A stretch of DNA of 64,000 nt from positions 31,430-95,429 of the forward strand of contig NZ_CAKXZT010000174.1 of assembly GCF_935825525.1 (NCBI RefSeq). Direction: 5' to 3'. The translations under genes and the position numbers were made by a program. The notes beneath the pieces are model-generated. The model was not told the origin of the DNA. It ran no database searches and was given only the letters and a program-made list of their open reading frames with translations. This DNA comes from Mesorhizobium escarrei. Its GTDB lineage: Bacteria; Pseudomonadota; Alphaproteobacteria; Rhizobiales; Rhizobiaceae. Of the stretch, positions 35,305-47,383 are shown piece by piece. Each line of letters begins with the position of its first letter. Positions within the stretch are counted from its first letter, which is position 1.

Positions 35305-35883
35305 ATGAGCGCATTTCCCGAAATCTATCTGGTTCGGCATGGCGAGACGGAATGGAGCGCGTCGGGAAAGCACACCGGCCTGACTGACATACCGCTGACG
35401 CCTGCCGGCGAGGCGGCCGCCGGGCGGGTCGCTGAGCGGCTGCAGGGCCTTTCGTTCCAGGCAGTCTGGTCGAGCCCGTCGCAGCGGGCCTTCAAGACCT
35501 GTACGCTTGCCGGCTTCGGTTCGGCCGGCGTGAAGAAGGCCGATCTGGCGGAATGGGATTACGGTGCCTACGAGGGACTGACCACGAAGCAGATCCTCAT
35601 CGAGCGCCCCGGCTGGCGTCTGTTTCGCGACGGCTGCCCTGACGGCGAGGCGGCAGAGGATGTCCGCGTGAGGGTGGATCGGATCGTCAATGAATTGCGT
35701 GACGTCAATGGCAATGTCCTGGTGTTTTCAAGCTCGCATTTCCTGCGGGTGCTGGTGGCGCGCTGGGCCGGCCTGCCGCCGCAAGATGGCGCGCTTTTCG
35801 TGCTGGATACCGCCAGCACAAGCGTGCTCGGCTATGAACACGACCTTGGCGAGCCAATTATCCGGCGATGGAACCAGAGATAG
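35305..35883 (+). CDS. Histidine phosphatase family protein
   Basis: The product is 192 residues and carries the phosphoglycerate mutase-like motif LVRHGETEWSASGKHTGLTD, with the phospho-accepting His in RHGE. The second arginine (WSSPSQRA), the Glu in LAEWDYGAYEGLT and the second catalytic His (SSSHFLRVL) are also present. It is a cytosolic phosphatase with an unknown substrate, possibly a sugar phosphate. ATG 35305 fits the family start; the frame stays open to 35161 but without homology. It faces the polyol operon convergently. Confidence 0.88.
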   Translation: MSAFPEIYLVRHGETEWSASGKHTGLTDIPLTPAGEAAAGRVAERLQGLSFQAVWSSPSQRAFKTCTLAGFGSAGVKKADLAEWDYGAYEGLTTKQILIERPGWRLFRDGCPDGEAAEDVRVRVDRIVNELRDVNGNVLVFSSSHFLRVLVARWAGLPPQDGALFVLDTASTSVLGYEHDLGEPIIRRWNQR

Positions 35884-35908
35884 CACACGCATTGCCGGCC
35901 ATTCGAGC

Positions 35909-37495
35909 CTACCTGATTGCGTCCAGCGCCTGCCTCTGCCGGTGCATCTCCAAAAACACCCGGTAGTCGCGGTCGAACCGGCCGGCGGCCGTCGAATTGG
36001 GCTCTCGCGTCTTGCCGCCTTGCTGCATGGCGACGCAGGCAGCGTTCAAATCGGGAAAAAGCCCGGCGGCGGTGGCGGCGATCATGCCGGTGCCGAGCAG
36101 CACCGCCTCATCGGCCAGCGGCTCGACCACCGTGCAGCCGGTGGCGTCGGCATAAAGCTCCATCAGCAGCGGGTTTTTGGTGTGACCGCCGGTGACATGC
36201 AGCGTGTCGATCAGATAGCCGTTCTCGTTTAGCGCTTCCAGCACATGGCGCACGCCGAGCGCAATGCTTACGGCGGTGCGCCAATAGAGCTTGCACAGGC
36301 TGTCGAAGGAGGAATCCAGCGTCAGCCCGCTGATGACGCCGAGGGCATGCGGGTCGGCGAGTGGCGAGCGGTTGCCGTGGAAATCCGGCAGCACATGCAG
36401 CCTTCCGGCCAGATTTTCGCCATCTATCTTACGCAACTCGACAACGCGCCGGGCAATCCCGGCGTGCATGGCGGCGTCCGGCTCACCGCCGGCGCCGTGC
36501 CAGCGGATGATGTGATCGAGCAGCGCGCCGGTGGCCGATTGGCCGCCTTCCGACAGCCAAAGCCGGGGAAGCGCCGCGCCATAATACGGACCCCAGACAC
36601 CGGCAAAGGGCTGCGGGTCGGGCGACATCGCCATGACGCAGCTCGAAGTGCCGGCGATCAGCGCCAGATGCCGGCCGATGTTTGTTTCGTCGCCGGCGAA
36701 GCCGCCGAGCACACCGAGCGCGCCGGCATAGGCGTCGATGACGCCGGCGCCGACCCGGCATTGTTCGGTCAGGCCAAGCTCGGCTGCGGCTTGCGCGCTC
36801 AGCCGGCCGATATCGGCGCCCACCGGGCTGGCCTTGTTAGGCAGATTGCCACGCTCGAAAAGATCGCCGAGCCCGACGGCCTGGAAGAAGTCGTGCCGCC
36901 AGCCGGTCTCTTCATGCGCCAGATAGGTCCATTTGGCGGTCAGCGTGCATTGCGAGCGGGCGAGCGAACCGGTTGCCTTCCAACTGAGAAAGTCTGCGAG
37001 GTCGAATAGATAGCCGGCTTCGTTCCATGTTCCCGGCAGGTTGCGCTTCAGCCACATCAGCTTCGGCGTCTCCATTTCCGGCGACATGACGCCGCCGATA
37101 TAGTCGAGCACGGCGTGGCCGCTTTCGGTGCATTCATCGGCCTCGGCAATGGCGCGGTGATCGAGCCAGACGATGGTGTCCCAGCGCCTTTCGCCTGATA
37201 CCGAGACGCTGAGCTGGCCACCATCCTTGCCCCGCACCACCAGCGAGCAGGTGGCGTCGAAGGAGATGCCGACGATATCCTGCGCCGCCACGCCGGCTTT
37301 TTCGCGGGCGGCGCGCACCGCAATGCAGACCGCCGACCAGATATCCTGCGAATCGTGTTCGGCGTGATCGGCCTTCGGCCGGTTCATGACGATCGGATGC
37401 TCGGCGCGGCCGAGCAAGGTGCCTCTGGTGTCGAGAATGCCCGCACGGGCGCTCCCGGTGCCGACATCGACCGCGCAAACGAAACTTTTCGTCAA
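35909..37495 (-). CDS. FGGY-family pentulose kinase (D-ribulokinase-like)
   Basis: The product is 528 residues. It has the FGGY fold: AVDVGTGSARAGILDTRG phosphate-binding loop at the N-terminus, SFDATCSLVV, VWLDHRAIAEADE, then GAGVIDAYAGALGVLGG and the C-terminal VTGGHTKNPLLMELYADATG. Members of this subgroup phosphorylate ribulose or related ketopentoses rather than glycerol or xylulose. It is the last gene of the polyol operon and would phosphorylate a ketose made by one of the dehydrogenases. Its start overlaps the HAD gene stop by four bases. Confidence 0.85.
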   Translation of the reverse strand: MTKSFVCAVDVGTGSARAGILDTRGTLLGRAEHPIVMNRPKADHAEHDSQDIWSAVCIAVRAAREKAGVAAQDIVGISFDATCSLVVRGKDGGQLSVSVSGERRWDTIVWLDHRAIAEADECTESGHAVLDYIGGVMSPEMETPKLMWLKRNLPGTWNEAGYLFDLADFLSWKATGSLARSQCTLTAKWTYLAHEETGWRHDFFQAVGLGDLFERGNLPNKASPVGADIGRLSAQAAAELGLTEQCRVGAGVIDAYAGALGVLGGFAGDETNIGRHLALIAGTSSCVMAMSPDPQPFAGVWGPYYGAALPRLWLSEGGQSATGALLDHIIRWHGAGGEPDAAMHAGIARRVVELRKIDGENLAGRLHVLPDFHGNRSPLADPHALGVISGLTLDSSFDSLCKLYWRTAVSIALGVRHVLEALNENGYLIDTLHVTGGHTKNPLLMELYADATGCTVVEPLADEAVLLGTGMIAATAAGLFPDLNAACVAMQQGGKTREPNSTAAGRFDRDYRVFLEMHRQRQALDAIR

Positions 37496-38175
37496 GATAT
37501 TCTTGCTCTCGCTCCCAGGCCTGCAATCAGATCGGGCAATTGCAGCATGTCAGCGAATATAAAGTCCGGCTCACTCGACGCAAGCCGCGCTTTCAGTGCC
37601 GGATTACCGGCATGCGAGCCGCCGGTGAAGGCGAGGACGCGCATTCCCGCCGCCCGTGCCGCCGCGACGCCGACGGGGCTGTCCTCGACGACGAGACAAT
37701 TTTGCGGGATCGCTCCCATTTTGGCGGCTGCGTGGAGAAAAAGGTCCGGCGCCGGCTTGCCCCGCGCCACCATGGCGGCGCTGAACAGATTCGGCTCGAG
37801 CAGCCCGAGCAGCCCGGTGACGTCGAGCGCGTAGCGGATGCGATCCAGCGTGCCGGAGGAAGCGACGCAGCATGGCATGGCGAGCCTCGGCAGAACCTGG
37901 CCGATGCCGGGGATCGGCTTCAGCTCGTCGCGAAACTTGCGCATCAGCCCGACGCGCATCTCGCTCAGGTGCTGGTCGGTGATATCAAGTCCGAAGTCGC
38001 GACCGAGGATTTCGCGAACGCTTTTCATGCTCTTGCCGAGGAAATGCTCATAGGCGGCATCCTCGCTGACACTGCCGCCGGCAAGCGTGATCATGCTGAG
38101 CAGCGCCGAAACGGACAGCCCCTCGCTGTCGACCAGCACGCCGTCGCAGTCGAAAATCACCAGGTCAGGCGTCAT
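37492..38175 (-). CDS. HAD family phosphatase in the polyol operon
   Basis: This 227-residue HAD hydrolase (subfamily IA) has DCDGVLVDSEGLSV (nucleophile Asp8, acid Asp10), VASSGTLDRIRYALDVTG, GKPAPDLFLHAA with the catalytic Lys, and VEDSPVGVAAARAAGM. It probably removes phosphate from a sugar or polyol phosphate, perhaps detoxifying side products of the pathway. ATG 38175 fits the family; an in-frame ATG ten residues upstream is possible. It sits between the kinase and mannitol dehydrogenase genes. Confidence 0.85.
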   Translation of the reverse strand: MTPDLVIFDCDGVLVDSEGLSVSALLSMITLAGGSVSEDAAYEHFLGKSMKSVREILGRDFGLDITDQHLSEMRVGLMRKFRDELKPIPGIGQVLPRLAMPCCVASSGTLDRIRYALDVTGLLGLLEPNLFSAAMVARGKPAPDLFLHAAAKMGAIPQNCLVVEDSPVGVAAARAAGMRVLAFTGGSHAGNPALKARLASSEPDFIFADMLQLPDLIAGLGARARIS

Positions 38176-38216
38176 TGCAGGGCCCTCATCAGCGGGGACA
38201 TGCATTGAGCCGATCT

Positions 38217-39695
<1,479 letters not shown>

Positions 39696-39765
39696 CTGCT
39701 TTACCCTTTAGCGGGACGGCTCTTCCCCCCGTGGAGGAGACGGGGAGAAGAGCGCCTTCGCCCCC

Positions 39766-40536
39766 TCAACTCATCCACTGGCCGCCATCGACATTGTAGG
39801 TCTGGGCGACGATGTATTCGGCGTCGTCGCTGGCCAGGAACACCGCCATGCCGGTGAGGTCTTGCGCCGTGCCCATGCGGCCATAGGGCACCGCCTCGCC
39901 GACCAGCCTCTTCTTTTCGCCCCTCGGCCGGTTTTCGTATTTGGCGAACAGGGCATCGACATGGTCCCAGTGCTCGCCGTCGACGACGCCGGGCGCGATG
40001 GCGTTGACGTTGATGCGGTGCTTGATCAGGTCGAGCCCGGCCGACTGGGTGAGCGAGATGACAGCGGCCTTGGTGGCGCAGTAGACGGCAACCAGCGCCT
40101 CGCCGCGGCGCCCGGCCTGGCTCGCCATGTTGATAATCTTGCCGCCCCGGCCAGCCGCGATCATCGAGCGGGCGGCTGCCTGCAGCATGAACAGCGTGCC
40201 GGCGACGTTGACCGAAAACAGCCTGTCGTAGCTTGCCTTGCTGATCTCGACGATCGGCGCCAGGTCGAATAAAGCGGCGTTGTTGATCAGAATGTCCAGC
40301 CCGCCGGCCCTTGTCTCGATCGCCTTTATCGCCGCCTCGATCGAAGTAAGGTCGGTGACGTCGAGCTTGACCGCATAGGCTTTTGCGCCGATCTCCGAAG
40401 CGGTCTTTTCCGCAGCTTCGAGATTGATGTCGCCGATGGCCACCGTGGCGCCCTCGCGGACATAGGCTTCCGCGAACGCCTTGCCGATGCCGCGCGCCGA
40501 TCCGGTGATCAGCGCCGATCTACCCTCGAGCCTCAT
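39766..40536 (-). CDS. smoS: Sorbitol dehydrogenase (short-chain, SmoS/PolS-like)
   Basis: This 256-residue short-chain dehydrogenase has the NAD-binding GSARGIGKAFAEAY, the NNAAL motif, and the catalytic Ser-Tyr-Lys (NMASQAGRRGEA, then VYCATKAA). It matches the rhizobial sorbitol/iditol 2-dehydrogenases that convert D-sorbitol to fructose, and the distinctive end of the protein (EYIVAQTYNVDGGQWMS) supports this. Its start overlaps the stop of the SmoK-like ATPase gene by four bases. Confidence 0.9.
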   Translation of the reverse strand: MRLEGRSALITGSARGIGKAFAEAYVREGATVAIGDINLEAAEKTASEIGAKAYAVKLDVTDLTSIEAAIKAIETRAGGLDILINNAALFDLAPIVEISKASYDRLFSVNVAGTLFMLQAAARSMIAAGRGGKIINMASQAGRRGEALVAVYCATKAAVISLTQSAGLDLIKHRINVNAIAPGVVDGEHWDHVDALFAKYENRPRGEKKRLVGEAVPYGRMGTAQDLTGMAVFLASDDAEYIVAQTYNVDGGQWMS

Positions 40537-41537
40537 TGCATCATCGCCTTTCCGTCGGCGCCGAAGCGGTGCAGCTTGGTCTTGTCCGGCGTCAGATAGA
40601 TCGTGTCGCCGTGATGGGCAGCCAGTTCGCCGTCGGCGCGCACCGTCAGAGGCCCGACACCGTCAGCTTGAACGTGCAAAAACGTGTCGGAGCCGAGATG
40701 CTCGGCGACGCCGACCGTGGCTTTCCATTCGCCTGAAGTCTTCGAGATGTTCATATGCTCGGGACGGATGCCGACGGTCTTGGCGCCATGTTTGGCCGCC
40801 GGCCCACCTTCGATCAGGTTCATCTTCGGCGAACCGATGAAGCCGGCGACGAACAGGTTCTTCGGCGTCTTGTAGAGCTCCATCGGCGAGCCGACCTGTT
40901 CGATGTTGCCGGCATTGAGCACGACGATCTTGTCGGCCATGGTCATCGCCTCGACCTGATCGTGGGTGACGTAGATCATCGTCGTCTTGAGCTGATGATG
41001 CAGCTCGCTGATCTCCAGCCGCATGGTGCCGCGCAGTGCTGCGTCGAGGTTGGACAGGGGTTCGTCGAACAGGAAAGCCGATGGCTGGCGCACGATGGCG
41101 CGGCCGATAGCGACGCGCTGGCGCTGACCGCCGGAGAGCTGGCCGGGACGGCGATCGAGATAGTTGGTGAGGTTCAGGATGCGCGCCGCATCCTTCACCT
41201 TCTTGTCGATGGTGGCCTGGTCCTCGCCCGCCATCTTCAGCGGGAAGGCAATGTTCTTGGCCACCGTCATGTGAGGGTAGAGCGCATAGGACTGGAACAC
41301 CATGGCGAGCTTGCGCTTGGCCGGCGCCTCGCCGGTGACGTCGCGGTCGTCGATATTGATGGTGCCGGCGGAAGTGTCCTCCAGCCCGGCGATCAGCCGC
41401 AGCAGCGTGGACTTGCCGCAGCCCGACGGGCCGACGAAGACGACGAACTCACCGTTCTCGATGACCAGGTCGATGCCCGGAATGATGACCGTCGACCCGA
41501 ACGATTTGGAGACGTGCTTGAGCGTGATGTTTCCCAT
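40533..41537 (-). CDS. smoK: Polyol ABC transporter ATP-binding protein (SmoK/MalK-like)
   Basis: The product is 334 residues. It carries Walker A GPSGCGKST, signature LSGGQRQRV, Walker B AFLFDEPLSNLDA and the MalK-type C-terminal regulatory/TOBE domain with GIRPEHM and TVRADGELAAHHGD. A single such ATPase powers polyol uptake with the two permeases encoded just upstream. Members often serve several CUT1 transporters. It is coupled to the sorbitol dehydrogenase gene. Confidence 0.9.
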   Translation of the reverse strand: MGNITLKHVSKSFGSTVIIPGIDLVIENGEFVVFVGPSGCGKSTLLRLIAGLEDTSAGTINIDDRDVTGEAPAKRKLAMVFQSYALYPHMTVAKNIAFPLKMAGEDQATIDKKVKDAARILNLTNYLDRRPGQLSGGQRQRVAIGRAIVRQPSAFLFDEPLSNLDAALRGTMRLEISELHHQLKTTMIYVTHDQVEAMTMADKIVVLNAGNIEQVGSPMELYKTPKNLFVAGFIGSPKMNLIEGGPAAKHGAKTVGIRPEHMNISKTSGEWKATVGVAEHLGSDTFLHVQADGVGPLTVRADGELAAHHGDTIYLTPDKTKLHRFGADGKAMMQ

Positions 41538-41587
41538 TGTGTTTCCTCCCCGGGGGTATCTTTGTCGGTTGCTTCAGGCAGCGTCCG

Positions 41588-42412
41588 TTACTTCACGGCG
41601 CCAAAGGTCAGGCCGCGCACCAGCTGCTTCTGGCTGAACCAGCCCATGATCAGGATCGGTGCGATCGCCAGTGTCGAGGCCGCCGAAAGCTTGGCCCAGA
41701 ACAACCCTTGCGGGCTTGAGAAGGAACTGATGAAGGCGGTGAGCGGGGCGGCCTCGGTGGTGGTCAGCCGGATCGTCCAGAACGCCTCGTTCCATGCCAG
41801 AATGATGTTGAGCAGCATTGTCGAGGCGATGCCCGGCACCGCCATCGGCGTCAGCACATAGACGATCTCGTTCCAGAGCGATGCGCCATCCATGCGCGCC
41901 GCTTCCAGGATCTCGCCGGGTATCTCGCGAAAATAGGTGTAGAGCATCCACACCACGATCGGCAGGTTGATCAGCATCAGCATGACCATCAGGCCGATGC
42001 GGCTGTCGAGCAATCCGGTGTCGCGGAAGATCAGGTAGATCGGGAACAGCACGGCAACCGCCGGCATCATCTTGGTGGAAAGCATCCACATCAGGATGTC
42101 CTTGGTCCACTTGCCCGGCGAGAACGCCATCGACCACGCCGCCGGTATGGCGACGAGCAAAGCCAGGATGGTCGAGCCGACCGACAGGAACACCGAGTTG
42201 AGGAAGAACTTGAAGTAGCCGCTCTGCGCCTCGACCGCGGTATAGCTTTCCGTGGTTCCCGACGGAAACAGGTTGAAGCCCTGGATGGCCTCCTGCTCCG
42301 ACTTGAACGAGGTGATGATCGTATAGAGGATCGGGAAAAAGATCAGCAGGGCGACGATCCAGGCGGCCGCGGTCGCGATCGTCTTGTGCTGGGTGCTGAC
42401 TGCACGTGCCAT
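41588..42412 (-). CDS. smoG: Polyol ABC transporter permease 2 (SmoG-like)
   Basis: The product is 274 residues with six membrane segments and the CUT1 coupling motif EAARMDGASLWNEIVYVLTPM. ATG 42412 (MARAVSTQHKT) follows AGGACCTGACC. The frame remains open above to 42478, but that part lies within the repeat at 42474-42595. It is the third gene of the transporter block. Confidence 0.9.
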   Translation of the reverse strand: MARAVSTQHKTIATAAAWIVALLIFFPILYTIITSFKSEQEAIQGFNLFPSGTTESYTAVEAQSGYFKFFLNSVFLSVGSTILALLVAIPAAWSMAFSPGKWTKDILMWMLSTKMMPAVAVLFPIYLIFRDTGLLDSRIGLMVMLMLINLPIVVWMLYTYFREIPGEILEAARMDGASLWNEIVYVLTPMAVPGIASTMLLNIILAWNEAFWTIRLTTTEAAPLTAFISSFSSPQGLFWAKLSAASTLAIAPILIMGWFSQKQLVRGLTFGAVK

Positions 42413-42473
42413 GGTCAGGTCCTCCCGTATCGGCGATGTTGGCGGCAGGGTCGACCCCCACTCCGGTTTGCTG

Positions 42474-42595
42474 CGCAAACCACCTCTCCCCCGATCGACG
42501 GGGTAGAGGAAGGGTGCGGCTTCGATGCAGGCGTTTCCTCTCCCCCGGGCAGGGGGAGAGGTGTCCCGCGCAGCGGGACGGAGTGGTTCAGCGCA
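42474..42595. repeat. Intergenic repeat between the polyol permease genes
   Basis: CGCAAACCACCTCTCCCCCGATCGACGGGG and CCTCTCCCCCGGGCAGGGGGAGAGGTGTCCCGCGCAGCGGGACGGAGTGGTT form an inverted composite. GTCCCGCGCAGCGGGAC and CCTCTCCCCCGGGCAGGGGGAGAGG each form a stem. It is related in style to the CTCCCC families at 23377 and 26526. Confidence 0.65.
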
Positions 42596-42614
42596 CGTGC
42601 CATCGTATCCTCCC

Positions 42615-43487
42615 TTATTTGTCCAGGTTCCTGCCGACCGCGCGCATGGCGAAGAAGGCGACGATGTTGGCTAAAATGACGGCAATGATACCGCCGGCGG
42701 ATGCCTGGCCGATTTTGAACTCCAGCAGCGCCTTCTGGTAGACGAGGAAGGGCAGGTTGGTGGAGGCGTAACCCGGGCCGCCATTGGTGGTGACGAGGAT
42801 CTCGGCATACACCGACAGAAGGAAGATCGTCTGGATCAGGAGGACGACGGTGATGGCGCGCGACATATGCGGCAGCGTCAGATAGATGAAGCGGCTGATG
42901 AAGCCGGCCCCATCCATCTCGGCGGCTTCCTTCTGCTCGCCGTCGAGCGACTGCAGGGAGGTCAACAGGATCAGCGTCGCAAACGGCAGCCATTGCCAGG
43001 CGACGATGATGATGATCGCCAGCATCGGGTATTGACCAAACCAGTCGATCGGCTGCCCGCCGAAGAAGCGCGCAATGTCGGCAAAGACGCCGTACTGCGG
43101 ATGCATGATCATGTTCTTCCAGACCAGCGCGGCGACCGGCGGCATGACGAAGAACGGCGAGATGACGAGGATGCGGACGATGCCCTGTCCCCACATCGGT
43201 TGATCGATCAGCAGCGCCAGCAGGATGCCGCCGATCACCGTGATCAAAAGCACGCTGCCTACGAGGATAAGCGTGTTGAGGATCGACTGCAGGAATGCCG
43301 GATTGGAATAAAAAAGCGCGTAGTTCGAGAAGCCGACGAAGCCGTCGCGGATCGGGTTGAGCGGATTGTATTGCTGGAAGGAGAACCACAGGGTGAATGC
43401 CAGCGGAACGATCATCCAGACGAACAGCAGCACCACGGATGGCGCCATCATGAAGCGGGCAAGCGAACGGGTCTGCTGAGTAGCCAT
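42615..43487 (-). CDS. smoF: Polyol ABC transporter permease 1 (SmoF-like)
   Basis: The product is 290 residues (293 if a GTG at 43496 is used). It has six membrane segments, an N-terminal LARFMMAPSVVLLFVWMIVPLAFTLWFSFQQYNP, and the coupling loop EAAEMDGAGFISRFIYLTLPHMSRA. This is the MalF-type partner. ATG 43487 (MATQQTRSL) with AAAGGGTG before it is the most natural start. Confidence 0.9.
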   Translation of the reverse strand: MATQQTRSLARFMMAPSVVLLFVWMIVPLAFTLWFSFQQYNPLNPIRDGFVGFSNYALFYSNPAFLQSILNTLILVGSVLLITVIGGILLALLIDQPMWGQGIVRILVISPFFVMPPVAALVWKNMIMHPQYGVFADIARFFGGQPIDWFGQYPMLAIIIIVAWQWLPFATLILLTSLQSLDGEQKEAAEMDGAGFISRFIYLTLPHMSRAITVVLLIQTIFLLSVYAEILVTTNGGPGYASTNLPFLVYQKALLEFKIGQASAGGIIAVILANIVAFFAMRAVGRNLDK

Positions 43488-43606
43488 AACGGTCACCCTT
43501 CAAAGGTCAGCCAAATTTTCAGAGTTTGAAGGTGGCCGCCCGAACTGGGATTCGGGCGGCCCCTGCCGGCCATGATGGGCAACCGGCTTTCGGCACCGGG
43601 AGGAGC

Positions 43607-44917
<1,311 letters not shown>

Positions 44918-44958
44918 CAAATTCCTCCCATAGACCAAGCTGAGCATTTGCTTTGGCT

Positions 44959-44974
44959 GTGAGCAATTACTCAC
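44959..44974. promoter_or_regulatory. SorC-type operator in front of the polyol operon
   Basis: GTGAGCAATTACTCAC is a near-perfect palindrome 42-57 bases upstream of the SmoE-like start. The core TGAGCAATT-CT is shared with 47403-47420 before the SorC-family regulator gene. A partial copy, TGAGCATTTGCT, lies at 44941-44952. Confidence 0.75.
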
Positions 44975-45140
44975 CTCGCGTGATTTATGTCAAGCCGGAT
45001 TCGTTGCTGCAGCGCAGCACGCAGCCTCGTGCGGGATCCGGTTCCGGAGGCTTACGGCGATTATTTCCAGCCGGCCAGGATGGGTCTCGGCGCGCGAAAT
45101 GTCGGATTTCAGCGCCTGCTTGTATGGATAAATTGCCAAC

Positions 45141-46043
45141 CTATTGGCCGGCAATCTCGGCCAGGATCCATTCGCGAAAAGCGCGGATCTTCGGCACGTT
45201 GCGCCGCGCCGGGGGATAGACCAGCCAATAGGCGTGGCCGTCGTCGCCGACCAGATCGAAAGGCTGAATCAGGCGCCCATCAGCAAGCTCGGCCTTGAAG
45301 AAAGCGGCCGTCACGATTGCCACGCCCTGCCCGGCGATGGCGGCATTCGCCTCATAAGCCTGCGCCCCCATGCTGGAGCCGGGGCGTTTGGCCAGTTCCG
45401 GCAGGCCGGCGGCGATAAACCAGTCCCGCCACCAGATGTCGCCGGGGTCGAGGATCGGCAGGCGCAACAGATCGGCAGGCTCCTTCACCCCGCCGATGGT
45501 CGCCGCGAGTTTCGGGCTCAGCATCGGCGTGAAGTCCGCATTGAAAAGCTTGTGCACCTCGACGCCCGGCCAGTTTCCGCCGCCCGAGCGGATGGCGATA
45601 TCGATATCCTCGCGGGCGAAATCGACGAGGCGGTTCGATGTATCGAGGCGCACCGCCAGCGATGGATGCGCGACCTGGAACGAGCCGAGATGCTGCGCCA
45701 GCCAGTTCGAGGCAAAGGTCAGCAGCGTCGAGACACAGAGCACGCCGTCGGCGCCGCTGCGCGCCGCAGCATAGGCTCCCCCCAACAGGGCGAACGCCTC
45801 GCTGACCGCAGGCGCCATGCGCTGCCCCGCCTCGGTCAGCACGATCTGCCTTGGCCGGCGCAGGAACAGAGGCGCCCCGACGCGCTCCTCCAGCAGCTTG
45901 ATCTGATAGCTCGCCGCCGCCTGCGTCATGCCGAGCTCGCCGGCGGCCTTGGTGAAGGAAAGGTGCCGCGCCACCGCCTCGAACACCCGGATCGCCTGGA
46001 GCGGAGGGAGCTGGGAGACCTGCCGTGACTTGAGTTCAGGCAT
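45141..46043 (-). CDS. LysR family regulator, between polyol operon and SorC regulator
   Basis: The product is 300 residues. A LysR helix-turn-helix is at about residues 12-70 (LPPLQAIRVFEAVARHLSFTKAAGELGMTQAAASYQIKLLE), followed by the GcvA-type effector domain (VEVHKLFNADFTPMLSP, WWRDWFIAAGL). It lies downstream of the polyol promoter region on the same strand and diverges from the DUF1127 gene. Its target cannot be told; it may control the DUF1127 gene or genes elsewhere. Confidence 0.85.
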   Translation of the reverse strand: MPELKSRQVSQLPPLQAIRVFEAVARHLSFTKAAGELGMTQAAASYQIKLLEERVGAPLFLRRPRQIVLTEAGQRMAPAVSEAFALLGGAYAAARSGADGVLCVSTLLTFASNWLAQHLGSFQVAHPSLAVRLDTSNRLVDFAREDIDIAIRSGGGNWPGVEVHKLFNADFTPMLSPKLAATIGGVKEPADLLRLPILDPGDIWWRDWFIAAGLPELAKRPGSSMGAQAYEANAAIAGQGVAIVTAAFFKAELADGRLIQPFDLVGDDGHAYWLVYPPARRNVPKIRAFREWILAEIAGQ

Positions 46044-46155
46044 AAGCCCTCCTTATGGGCCGTGATCGACGTTTGATTGGCAGCAGGGGCCGATCCGGCC
46101 GATATTTGAGGTCGACGACCACTCTCTCGTCTGGAGATAATGGAGGCTGACGATC

Positions 46156-46341
46156 ATGACCATTGTACAGGAAAAGCTATTTTTGACGCCAGGCCAAGGC
46201 TGGTTTTTGCGATTGGCGCGTGGATTGGCACGGCACGGAGCCAGGAAAAGGGCCTATCTCGACATCAGGGAATTGCCACCGCATCTGCAGCGCGACATGG
46301 GTTTTCTCGAGGGCAACGATCCTTGTGGCCGGCACAAATAG
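46156..46341 (+). CDS. DUF1127 small basic protein
   Basis: This 61-residue protein contains the DUF1127 (YjiS-like) features: a short N-terminus, an Arg-rich helix RLARGLARHGARKRAYLDIRELP and the L-x-D-x-G ending HLQRDMGFLEGN. In rhizobia and agrobacteria such small Arg-rich proteins act in stress and phosphate-related RNA regulation. GGAGG lies eight bases before the ATG. It diverges from the LysR gene at 45141. Confidence 0.8.
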   Translation: MTIVQEKLFLTPGQGWFLRLARGLARHGARKRAYLDIRELPPHLQRDMGFLEGNDPCGRHK

Positions 46342-46362
46342 CTTTGCTGGACTTATCCCTGA

Positions 46363-47319
46363 TCAGCCGGCCGCCAGCAAGGCGGCGGCGGTCCGCTCGT
46401 CGGTGATGAGGCCGTTGACCAGCCGCCGGTTGACTGCCGCAAGGATGCCCGGCAGTTTCCGCTCGCCCATGGCGAGCGCGATCACCAACGACTTTTCACG
46501 CGACGGCAACGATGCCGAAGACACCCTGTCATTGGTGATGCCCTCGATCATCCGGCCCTCGCGATCGAACACCCAGCCGACGATCTCGGCGACACCGCCG
46601 GCCTTTTGCAGCGCTTTCAATTCACTCTCCGAAATGAAGCCGTCCTCATAAAGCGGCGCCTTGGGGCCGAGATCGCCGATGCCGACGAAGGTGACGTCGG
46701 CTTCCGCGGCAAGCGCCAATGTCGGTTGGATCATCGGCTGGCTGAGCAGCATCTCGCGCTCCGCCGGCGAGGAGGCGATGACCGGCAGCGGCATCGGGAA
46801 TGACCGCGCCTTGACCCTGTCGGCCATGGTGAAGATGACGTTGTAGAAGGCGGCCGAACCGTCGGGCGAGATGTTGCCGGTCAACGACACAACCTTGTGC
46901 TGCGGGCATTCCATCGGCGGCAGCTGCTCGATCGCCGCCTTCAGCGTGCGGCCGGTGCCGATCGCCATGACGATCGGCGTCGGCGAGCGCAACCGTCTTT
47001 CGATTTCGGCAGCAGCCGCCACGGCGACGCCGATGATGGAGGAGGAAGCGGGATCGCTCGGCACCACCTCGACCAGGTCGAGCGCGAAGCGCGATTTCAG
47101 CCGGGCCGCAAGGTCGAGGCAATTGGCGATCGGGTGGTCGACACGCACCTTGATCAGCCCTTCGGATACCGCCAGCGACACCAGCCGCTGCGCCGTCTGC
47201 CGGGAAATACCCAGGCTCGAGGCGATCTGGTCCTGCGTGTTGCCGGCGACATAATAGAGCCAGCCGGCGCGCGCCGCGTCGTCAAGCCTGTTGCTGCCGC
47301 TGTCCTGCCGGGAATTCAA
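46363..47319 (-). CDS. SorC/DeoR-type sugar-binding transcriptional regulator of the polyol operon
   Basis: The product is 318 residues with an N-terminal helix-turn-helix (DQIASSLGISRQTAQRLVSLAVSEGLIKV, about 30-58) and a C-terminal sugar-binding domain of the SorC family (VMAIGTGRTLKAAIEQLP, VVSLTGNISPDGSAAFYNV, FVGIGDLGPKAPLYEDGFIS). It should bind a sugar or polyol phosphate and control the SmoEFGK-type operon. Matching palindromes occur at 44959-44974 and 47403-47420, the second lying 84-101 bases upstream of this gene, so autoregulation is likely. Confidence 0.9.
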   Translation of the reverse strand: MNSRQDSGSNRLDDAARAGWLYYVAGNTQDQIASSLGISRQTAQRLVSLAVSEGLIKVRVDHPIANCLDLAARLKSRFALDLVEVVPSDPASSSIIGVAVAAAAEIERRLRSPTPIVMAIGTGRTLKAAIEQLPPMECPQHKVVSLTGNISPDGSAAFYNVIFTMADRVKARSFPMPLPVIASSPAEREMLLSQPMIQPTLALAAEADVTFVGIGDLGPKAPLYEDGFISESELKALQKAGGVAEIVGWVFDREGRMIEGITNDRVSSASLPSREKSLVIALAMGERKLPGILAAVNRRLVNGLITDERTAAALLAAG

Positions 47320-47383
47320 CTTGCTGCCTCCCTACCCCCGAGCATCGAGGCGGGAGCGCCTTACTTTTACGGCGAAACGCGCT